Below, in pieces: positions 6,308-10,828 of a DNA stretch of 10,828 bases. Source of the stretch: Clostridium_Z sp040797585 (lineage in GTDB: Bacteria; Bacillota; Clostridia; Clostridiales; Clostridiaceae); contig NZ_JBFNEO010000089.1 of assembly GCF_040797585.1 (NCBI RefSeq), forward strand, positions 1 to 10,828, read 5' to 3'. Position numbers and translations under genes: made by a program. How positions within the stretch are numbered: the stretch's first letter is position 1; each line of letters opens with the position of its first letter. The notes under the pieces were generated by a model. That model was not told where the DNA came from. It did no database searches and saw nothing but the letters and a program-made list of their open reading frames with translations.

Positions 6308-7009
6308 TTAAGCGCTAAAGAGTTTTTCTACTCCTTGCTTTTCTATAACATTCCTAAATTCTTCTCTATTATATATCTTTCTTATAGTACCTTTTTCTAT
6401 TATTCCTATCTTGTCTCCTAGGTAAAGTGCCTCCTCTATACTGTGAGTTACATGTATTATAGAAGAGGTAAATGTATTATGTATCCTTTTAAGTTCTCTT
6501 TGAATTTCTTTTTTTATTACTTCATCTAAAGCACTGGTAGGCTCATCTAACAGCAATATTTTAGGAGAAATTATTAAAGCTCTAGCTAATGCTACTCTCT
6601 GCTTTTCTCCTCCACTTAGCTTCTTAGGATATCTATTGGCTAATTTCTCTATTTTAAATAGCTTCATAACTTCTTTTATTTTAATATCTATAACTCCCTT
6701 CTTCTCCTTTTGCATTTTTAGCCCAAATCCAATATTGTCTCTAACGTTTAAAAAGGGAAATAACTCATAGTTTTGATAAACCATACCTACTCTCTTCTTT
6801 TCTATTGGAAGGGATAAAAAATCTTCATCACCTTCATATATCCCTCCACTTATTGGAGTATATAGTCCTGCAATGGTTTCTAAAAGTAGTGTCTTTCCTG
6901 AACCACTAGGTCCAAGCAGAATAAAATACTCCCCTTCTTCAACCCTTAAATTTATATCTTTTAAAGAAAAGCCCTTAAGGGTCAAATTAAGATTTTCTAT
7001 ATTTATCAT
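6308..7009 (-). CDS. modC: Molybdate-type ABC transporter ATPase, short form without MOP domain
   Basis: The 233-residue ATP-binding subunit drives import through ModB. All ABC motifs are present: Walker A 'GPSGSGKT' (33-40), Q-loop Gln79 in 'MVYQNYELFPFLNV', signature 'LSGGEKQR' (131-138), Walker B 'ILLLDEP' (151-157), and the switch His189 in 'VTHS'. Classical ModC continues for about 120 residues with a MOP/TOBE oxyanion-binding domain. This protein ends soon after the ATPase domain, as in short tungstate/molybdate ATPases. The start chosen is the ATG at 7009, whose ATGA overlaps the modB stop TGA. AAGGAG lies only two bases before it, so translational coupling seems likely; a GTG at 7027 would add six residues. 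The 'molybdate' call rests on its partners; tungstate or another oxyanion is possible. Confidence 0.87.
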   Translation of the reverse strand: MINIENLNLTLKGFSLKDINLRVEEGEYFILLGPSGSGKTLLLETIAGLYTPISGGIYEGDEDFLSLPIEKKRVGMVYQNYELFPFLNVRDNIGFGLKMQKEKKGVIDIKIKEVMKLFKIEKLANRYPKKLSGGEKQRVALARALIISPKILLLDEPTSALDEVIKKEIQRELKRIHNTFTSSIIHVTHSIEEALYLGDKIGIIEKGTIRKIYNREEFRNVIEKQGVEKLFSA

Positions 7010-7800
7010 TGCTCCTTCACCTTCCACCTTCTTCTGTTTATCATGTTAAAAATAAGAGTTGAAGCTACGGATATAATTATTAAAATAGTAGCTATACCTA
7101 AGGCTAAATCTAAATCTCCTGTGGATACATTTAAAAATATTGCTGTAGGCATAATCTCGGTTTTCATCCTTGTAGTACCCGCGAGCATCATAACTGCTCC
7201 AAATTCTCCTAAGGCTTTACACCAAGTCATTATAATAGATGCAACTAACCCTCCTTTAATTAAAGGTAATGTTATATAGAAAAAAGTTTTTACCTTACTA
7301 CATCCTAAGGTTCTTGCAACTAACTCCATTTTATTATTTCTTTCATCAAAAGCTTCTTGAAGAATTTTTATCATGAAAGGTAGATTTACATATACTTGAG
7401 CTAGTACTATTCCATACTTTGTAAAAACAAAATCAATTCCCTTAATAGAAAGCCAGTTAAAAATTAAGGTATTACTACATAATATAAGCAGGGCAATTCC
7501 TGATACCAAATGTGGAAGGCTCATAGGCATATATATAAGTAAGCTAACAAATCTCTTTCCCCTAAATTCCCTACTACTTAAAAAGTATGCTGTAGGCATA
7601 GCCATAAATAAGCATATTAAAGTAGATATTAAGGATGTGTTTAGGCTCATCTTTATAGAAAATATTACTTCCTCTGAAGCTAAGCACTGTAGTATAGTAG
7701 GAAAGCCCCTAATCATAAGTAAGATTAAGGGACTTAAAATTATTATAAATACTATTATAAAAAATGTTACAAAAATTGATAAATAAATTTTATCTTTCAT
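7006..7800 (-). CDS. modB: Molybdate-type ABC transporter permease
   Basis: The 264-residue inner-membrane subunit has about six hydrophobic helices, the normal ModB size range. Family motifs: 'MPMSLPHLVSG' (91-101), the cytoplasmic EAA loop at about 159-182 (ELVARTLG followed by ITLPLIK) that docks on the ATPase, 'ALGEFGAVMMLAG' (196-208, close to the ModB consensus) and 'TEIMPTAIF' (214-222). The start at 7800 is seven bases after the modA stop, with a modest AGGAA ribosome binding site. Its last codons hold the Shine-Dalgarno of modC and its TGA stop overlaps the modC ATG. The permease forms the membrane channel for the oxyanion released by ModA. Confidence 0.92.
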   Translation of the reverse strand: MKDKIYLSIFVTFFIIVFIIILSPLILLMIRGFPTILQCLASEEVIFSIKMSLNTSLISTLICLFMAMPTAYFLSSREFRGKRFVSLLIYMPMSLPHLVSGIALLILCSNTLIFNWLSIKGIDFVFTKYGIVLAQVYVNLPFMIKILQEAFDERNNKMELVARTLGCSKVKTFFYITLPLIKGGLVASIIMTWCKALGEFGAVMMLAGTTRMKTEIMPTAIFLNVSTGDLDLALGIATILIIISVASTLIFNMINRRRWKVKEQ

Positions 7801-7807
7801 TTCCTAT

Positions 7808-8620
7808 CTACTGTACAGGTTTGAAGCCATATTTTTCAAATATAGACTTTCCTTCTTTAGATGACACAAAGTCTACAAACTTATTAGCTAATTCCTTTTC
7901 CTTACTTGACTCTACAGTAGCTATTGGTAAAATCTGATCTACATTTTTATCCTCTGGTATCTTTATAGTTTCTATATCCTTATTTCCATAAACTGAATCT
8001 GCTGTAACTATGGCTGCATCTCCCTTCCCTTCCTTAAGAGGTGTTACCATTTCACTTACTGTGGCTGTTTTAGCTATAGCATTATTATTAATACCCGGTA
8101 GATTATTCTTCTTTATAATATCCTGAGATGTTTTTCCTACAGCATTTGCCTTTTCATCCCCTAGTAGTACCTTTACTCCTTCCTTAGCCATATCTTCTAA
8201 AGATTTTATATTCTTTGGATTTCCCTTAGGTACTGCTATAACTGGAGTATGATAAGCTACAGTCTTATTATCTAAAACTAACCCATTTTCCTTAGCAGAA
8301 TTATATGTATCCATGGAACCAACTATAAATACATCCCCCTTTTTACTTAACTCTAACTGACTAAGCAGTTGTGCAGATCCCGCATAATTATATTCAATCT
8401 TTACATTGTTATCCTTTTCAAAGATCTTAGCAATTTCCTCCATAGGTTTTTTAAGCCCTGCTCCACTATACACAAGAAGTGTTTTTTCTTCCTTTTTCGC
8501 CTCTACTTTAGGCTTGTCCTCTTGAACTTTTGCCTCTTTACCATTATTACACCCAACAAAAACCCCCATAATCATAATAGCGCTTAATGCTAAAGCCACC
8601 GTTTTTCTTATACTTTTCAT
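7808..8620 (-). CDS. modA: Molybdate-type substrate-binding lipoprotein
   Basis: The 270-residue extracytoplasmic receptor delivers molybdate (or tungstate) to ModB. It has a lipoprotein signal peptide: basic 'MKSIRK', a hydrophobic stretch, and lipobox FVGC with Cys24 as the lipid anchor. A charged linker follows, then the type-2 periplasmic fold: 'LLVYSGAGLKKPM' (48-60, oxyanion-binding Ser), 'GSAQLLSQLE' (81-90), 'DVFIVGSMD' (96-104), 'YHTPVIAVPKGNP' (123-135) and 'DAAIVTADS' (201-209). The start is the ATG at 8620, with AAGGGGAAG just upstream. An in-frame start at 8677 would add 19 residues but falls inside a leader hairpin and spoils the signal peptide. First gene of modABC, behind a leader of about 225 nt with Fur-like boxes, a palindrome and copy B of the 80-nt element. 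Confidence 0.92.
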   Translation of the reverse strand: MKSIRKTVALALSAIMIMGVFVGCNNGKEAKVQEDKPKVEAKKEEKTLLVYSGAGLKKPMEEIAKIFEKDNNVKIEYNYAGSAQLLSQLELSKKGDVFIVGSMDTYNSAKENGLVLDNKTVAYHTPVIAVPKGNPKNIKSLEDMAKEGVKVLLGDEKANAVGKTSQDIIKKNNLPGINNNAIAKTATVSEMVTPLKEGKGDAAIVTADSVYGNKDIETIKIPEDKNVDQILPIATVESSKEKELANKFVDFVSSKEGKSIFEKYGFKPVQ

Positions 8621-8638
8621 ATCTCTTCCCCTTCTTTC

Positions 8639-8764
8639 ATAGAATGAATCTTCCTTCAGGTGGATTCTTTTCACCATCTGAAGGTTAGATGAGTTAATCT
8701 AGGGGCTTAGCAGCTGTCATTCCCCTCCTTTTAAGAGGATGGGGGTGTTACAACTCCTAGCCAT
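8639..8764 (-). repeat. Copy B of the 80-nt structured element, in the modA leader
   Basis: The core (8764-8685, minus strand) is the same length as copy A (2041-2120) with 14 substitutions. Core bases 5-9 can pair with 62-66, and 10-15 with 48-53 (six pairs including one G-U). A hairpin with UCCUCU/GGAGGG-type pairing fills the middle. A 32-base hairpin insertion (8684-8653) then separates the core from the conserved 14-base tail (8652-8639), against three bases in copy A. The tail ends about 19 bases before the modA ATG, just upstream of its ribosome binding site, so the element is in position to affect modA expression. It could be a riboswitch-like leader or an inserted mobile fragment; I did not recognise it as the Moco/Tuco riboswitch, but could not test that. 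Confidence 0.7.
8653..8684 (-). promoter_or_regulatory. Hairpin just upstream of the modA ribosome binding site
   Basis: On the transcript CCUUCA pairs with UGAAGG (6 bp), then after a GAU bulge GGUG pairs with CACC (4 bp) around a 9-base loop. It is absent from copy A and sits directly between the conserved core and tail of copy B. No U-tract follows, so it is not a terminator. It may insulate or present the modA ribosome binding site about 20 bases downstream. Confidence 0.55.
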
Positions 8765-8779
8765 CATATAAAAATCAAG

Positions 8780-8799
8780 ATTAACTTATGTTAGTTAAT
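8780..8799 (-). promoter_or_regulatory. Perfect 7-6-7 palindrome in the modA leader
   Basis: ATTAACT (8780-8786) and AGTTAAT (8793-8799) are perfect 7-bp inverted arms with a six-base spacer. It could be a DNA operator or an RNA hairpin. The arm nearer modA (transcript AGUUAAUCU, 8787-8779) can also pair with AGAUUAACU at 8700-8692 inside copy B, so two exclusive structures are possible. No ModE-type consensus was recognised. Confidence 0.45.
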
Positions 8800-8850
8800 T
8801 TTTTCTTATCTCCATTAACTATCTTAATCTTTTTTCAGAGTTTTTTCAAT

Positions 8851-8856
8851 ATTATA
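8851..8856 (-). promoter_or_regulatory. Candidate -10 box of the mod operon promoter
   Basis: A perfect TATAAT on the minus strand; transcription would start near 8844, giving a leader of about 225 nt to the modA ATG. The -35 region, expected near 8874-8880, is a poor match to TTGACA. The -10 overlaps a Fur-like box, as is common in repressed promoters. Other A/T-rich -10 candidates exist, including TATGAT near 8763-8768. Confidence 0.4.
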
Positions 8857-8866
8857 ATAATTTTCA
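8852..8866. promoter_or_regulatory. Fur-family-like box 1
   Basis: Read on the plus strand TTATAAT-A-ATTTTCA matches the Bacillus Fur 7-1-7 consensus (TGATAAT-N-ATTATCA) at 12 of 14 defined positions. The left half is also a perfect PerR half-site, so Fur, PerR and Zur cannot be told apart. It overlaps the candidate -10 of the mod operon. Confidence 0.42.
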
Positions 8867-8881
8867 TAAAAATTTTTGGAA

Positions 8882-8896
8882 AGATAATGATTTTCA
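8882..8896. promoter_or_regulatory. Fur-family-like box 2
   Basis: AGATAAT-G-ATTTTCA matches the Fur 7-1-7 consensus at 12 of 14 positions and is exactly 30 bp (about three helical turns) from box 1 in the same orientation. It would lie just upstream of the -35 region. The pair, rather than either box alone, makes the assignment worth reporting. Confidence 0.42.
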
Positions 8897-8912
8897 TAGT
8901 TTTTTTTACAAA

Positions 8913-8953
8913 ATAAAAGTGTAAGCACTTTTATAAAGTACTTACACTTTTAT
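8913..8953 (-). terminator. Rho-independent terminator of the C-S lyase gene
   Basis: The arms at 8913-8931 and 8935-8953 pair along their whole length with a single C/A mismatch around a three-base loop; the core stem is GTGTAAG/CTTACAC. On the minus strand the stem ends in TTTTATTTTG. It lies about 100 bases past the stop codon at 9057 and separates that gene from the mod operon. On the plus strand it lacks an equally good T-run. Confidence 0.75.
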
Positions 8954-9056
8954 GAATAATATATTTAATTCTACTTTTTCAGCTAGTTGAAATTACTTAA
9001 TTTAAAATTTCTAAACCTTTATATCATAAAAATATAATATAAATTTTTAAATGATT

Positions 9057-10217
9057 TTATATTTCTAAGGAGTCTACCCCTCTTTTTAACCTCTTTAGAC
9101 CTTCATTTAAAAGCTCTCTTGGACATCCTATGTTCATTCTCATAAACCCTTTTCCATCTTTTCCAAACATAGTTCCATCGTTTAAGAATATCTTAGCCTT
9201 TTCTTCTAACAACTTTACTAACTCCTCTTGAGATAAATTAAGTTCTCTAAAGTCAAGCCATAAAAGATAAGTACTCTCATAAGGCATAACTTTTACCTTT
9301 GGTATATGCTTCTCTAAGTATTCTTTTACGTATAAATAATTATCTTTTATATAAACTAAAAGCTCATCAAGCCAATACTCTGAGGAATTATAAGCTGCTG
9401 TTAATGCAGCCACTGCAAAAATATTTATTGAATGGAATCCTACTGAATCAAGCTCTGAAACAAACTTATCCCTCAAGGCTTTATTATGTATAATAACATT
9501 AGAGGCCTGTATTCCTGCTATATTAAAAGTTTTACTAGGAGCTATACATGTTATAGATATATCCTCAATTCCATTCCCTAAAGAAGCAAATACAGTATGA
9601 GGGTTATCTTTAAAAGTAAGATCTGAATGTATTTCATCTGAAATCACTAGAACCTTATATTTTAAACAAAGGTCTCTAAGATTTATTAGCTCCTCCTTAG
9701 TCCATACCCTTCCCACTGGATTATGGGGACTACATAATATCATTAACTTTACTCCATGTTTAAATTTATTCTCTAAGTCCTGAAAATCCATCACATATTT
9801 TTCCTCATTGAAAATAAGGCTGCTCTCCACAAGGGTTCTATTGTTATTTTTCACTGCATGAAAGAAGGGATGGTATACTGGAGTCTCAATAAGTATCTTA
9901 TCTCCCTCCTTAGTAAAAGCTCTTATAGCAATATTTATAGTAGCTACAACGCTTGGAGTGCTCACTATCCATGACTTATCCACATTATAATTATGTCTTT
10001 TTTCCATCCAATTCTTCACTGCTTCATAGTAAGAATCAATGGAATCTAAATATCCATATACCCCATGGTCTACCCTCTCCCTAAGAGCTTCTATGACTTC
10101 CTTTGGACTTTCAAAATCCATATCAGCTACCCACATAGGAAGTATATCTTCTGATACTGTATCCCACTTAGCACACATGGTATTTCTTCTATTTATCACC
10201 TTATCAAAATCCACCAT
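9057..10217 (-). CDS. patB: PLP-dependent C-S lyase (PatB/MalY family)
   Basis: The 386-residue cytoplasmic fold-type I PLP enzyme is near the family length of about 390. Such enzymes cleave cystathionine, cysteine or related thioethers to a thiol, pyruvate and ammonia. Motifs: 'LPMWVADMDFESP' (26-38), 'GVYGY' (52-56), 'ETPVYHPF' (111-118), 'SPHNPVGR' (163-170), 'SDEIHSDL' (193-200, the Asp that holds the PLP ring nitrogen), the PLP lysine Lys229 in 'APSKTFNIAG', and the carboxylate-binding Arg360 in 'FMRMNIGCPR'. The ATG at 10217 has GGGGGA about nine bases upstream; a GTG at 10241 lies upstream of that site and is less likely. It is a single-gene unit: terminators lie before and after. No T-box or S-box leader was recognised. 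MalY-type repressor activity cannot be judged from sequence. Confidence 0.9.
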   Translation of the reverse strand: MVDFDKVINRRNTMCAKWDTVSEDILPMWVADMDFESPKEVIEALRERVDHGVYGYLDSIDSYYEAVKNWMEKRHNYNVDKSWIVSTPSVVATINIAIRAFTKEGDKILIETPVYHPFFHAVKNNNRTLVESSLIFNEEKYVMDFQDLENKFKHGVKLMILCSPHNPVGRVWTKEELINLRDLCLKYKVLVISDEIHSDLTFKDNPHTVFASLGNGIEDISITCIAPSKTFNIAGIQASNVIIHNKALRDKFVSELDSVGFHSINIFAVAALTAAYNSSEYWLDELLVYIKDNYLYVKEYLEKHIPKVKVMPYESTYLLWLDFRELNLSQEELVKLLEEKAKIFLNDGTMFGKDGKGFMRMNIGCPRELLNEGLKRLKRGVDSLEI

Positions 10218-10438
10218 TAGTATAAATCCCCCTTTTACCACATAATATCTTTATTTTAGCCTATATATATTATTCTTTCTAATTTATAATATCTATACAT
10301 ATATTGATATTCATTATAATAGCTGATTAAAAACTACCTTATTACCTCAGTGAAAGCTTAACAGAATTTATTCTATAGCTACTATTAATATCTTCTACTT
10401 AAAATGTGTACTATAATTAAGCTATATGAGTAAAAAAT

Positions 10439-10474
10439 AATCTAGTATAAATATAGAAATCCCTATACTAGATT
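10439..10474 (-). terminator. Distal terminator of the DUF1524 gene
   Basis: AATCTAGTATA (10439-10449) pairs perfectly over 11 bp with TATACTAGATT (10464-10474). On the minus strand it is followed by ATTTTTTA. The plus strand has no comparable T-run. It backs up the hairpin at 10509-10539. Confidence 0.65.
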
Positions 10475-10508
10475 GCTATATTTAAAACTATATTTTTTAA
10501 ACAAATAA

Positions 10509-10539
10509 TCTGGAATAAAGATAACACCTCTATCCCAGA
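10509..10539 (-). terminator. Proximal terminator of the DUF1524 gene
   Basis: The arms 10509-10517 and 10531-10539 pair over 9 bp (one G-U on the minus-strand transcript) with a 13-base loop, followed by ATTATTTGTTT. It lies about 20 bases past the stop codon at 10558. The U-tract is interrupted, which may explain the second hairpin downstream. Confidence 0.55.
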
Positions 10540-10557
10540 TCATAATAAATTAAATAT

Positions 10558-10828
10558 TTAGCTATTCATCCATATATTCATAGCTTTATTTATCATTTCC
10601 TCTTGTCTCTTTTGAATCTTTTCTACATTCCACTTATCTAGCTTAAGTATGTTTTTATTTATTTCAAACTCTCCCTTTTTAACTATATAAGTTTTAAGTT
10701 TTTCATCAAAGGCCTTTCCTGAAGCTTGAGGATTTTTGGTACCATTTATAAATATTAAGTTACCTATTCTATCAGCCCAGATTCTTCTTTCATTAGTTGT
10801 AAAGGCTTCTTTCCAATAAGGATTAGAT
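10558..10828 (-). CDS. C-terminal part of a DUF1524 (GmrSD/HNH-type) protein, 5' end outside window
   Basis: An open frame enters from the right edge and ends at TAA (10560-10558), giving 89 complete codons and a partial one. Recognisable are 'WADRIGNLIFINGTKNPQAS' and 'AFDEKLKTY', followed by a spaced 'KWNVEKIQKRQEEMINKAMNIW' helix (quoted in two parts: KWNVEKIQ and KRQEEMINKAMNIW). This order (RIGNL-x-x-x-NG, FxEK, Trp, then a helix ending A-x-x-IW) is that of the DUF1524 domain found at the end of GmrSD-type, DUF262-containing proteins. These include type IV restriction enzymes that cut modified phage DNA. The catalytic HNH residues and any DUF262 NTPase domain would be upstream, beyond the window, so activity cannot be judged. 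Two terminators follow. Confidence 0.65.
   Translation of the reverse strand, partial: SNPYWKEAFTTNERRIWADRIGNLIFINGTKNPQASGKAFDEKLKTYIVKKGEFEINKNILKLDKWNVEKIQKRQEEMINKAMNIWMNS

Larger units (their letters stand above)
10218..10557. other. Gene-free region between the DUF1524 gene and patB
   Basis: No gene is seen. It carries two tandem terminator-like hairpins (10509-10539 and 10439-10474) belonging to the gene at the right edge, and the patB promoter region, where several TATAAT-like boxes on the minus strand (for example near 10311-10318) prevent a confident choice. Confidence 0.5.

Noticed and set aside
7043..8587. Plus-strand open frames opposite modB and modA (7043-7279, 8369-8587)
   Set aside because: Antisense shadows of confidently identified genes with no ribosome binding site or recognisable protein.
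8621..8677. Extended modA start at 8677
   Set aside because: It would place 19 charged residues before the lipoprotein signal peptide and lies inside the leader hairpin; the ATG at 8620 has a good Shine-Dalgarno.
8639..8764. Naming copy B a Moco or Tuco riboswitch
   Set aside because: The location before modA is suggestive, but I could not match the conserved Moco sequence and pairing pattern, and copy A precedes no molybdenum gene.
9299..10245. Plus-strand open frames opposite patB (9299-9493, 10039-10245)
   Set aside because: Antisense to a well-conserved PLP enzyme; no similarity to any family.
10218..10557. T-box or S-box leader for the C-S lyase gene
   Set aside because: No T-box sequence or S-box core was recognised; the hairpins there end the upstream gene.
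1..10828. CRISPR arrays, tRNA or rRNA genes
   Set aside because: No regularly spaced direct repeats and no cloverleaf or rRNA-like sequence were seen; the repeats found are pairs only.

Overview
The window is strongly AT-rich, has short Shine-Dalgarno-led genes separated by long A/T-rich gaps, and its proteins look clostridial (MATE pump, DUF1858 redox mini-protein, DUF4213/DUF364 protein, ModABC, PatB/MalY-type C-S lyase). A low-GC anaerobic Firmicute, most likely Clostridium in the broad sense, is the best guess. Only the first gene (453-1886) is on the plus strand; every other gene is on the minus strand.

Layout. 1-452 is a gene-free leader with a terminator-like hairpin and nested inverted repeats. 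453-1886 encodes a 477-residue protein from a TTG start; it resembles the two ends of GH36 alpha-galactosidases around a contracted centre. 1887-2276 lies between convergent genes and holds a large inverted repeat and copy A of an unidentified 80-nt element. On the minus strand follow a 61-residue DUF1858 CxxC protein (2277-2462), then an acetyltransferase-MATE pair (4387 down to 2573) transcribed together, a 772-base gap with a terminator, and a DUF4213/DUF364 protein (5888-5160). After another 419-base gap comes the modABC molybdate-type ABC operon (8620 down to 6308): lipoprotein, permease and ATPase, tightly packed, with a 4-base modB/modC overlap. A PatB/MalY-family C-S lyase (10217-9057) has its own terminator. 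At the right edge is the C-terminal 89 residues of a DUF1524 (GmrSD-type HNH nuclease) protein, followed by two terminator-like hairpins.

How it fits together. The mod operon is the clearest functional unit. Its upstream region has two 15-bp boxes, each matching 12 of 14 positions of the Bacillus Fur 7-1-7 consensus and spaced exactly 30 bp apart. One overlaps a perfect TATAAT. A leader of about 225 nt follows, containing copy B of the 80-nt element, a perfect 7-6-7 palindrome and a hairpin just before the modA ribosome binding site. Copy A (2041-2120) and copy B (8764-8685) have the same length and differ at 14 positions. Two readings remain open: a structured cis-regulatory RNA, or the end or remnant of a small hairpin-type mobile element. 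This pair, and the mod leader in which one copy sits, is the part of the window that best deserves follow-up. I did not recognise the element as a named riboswitch.
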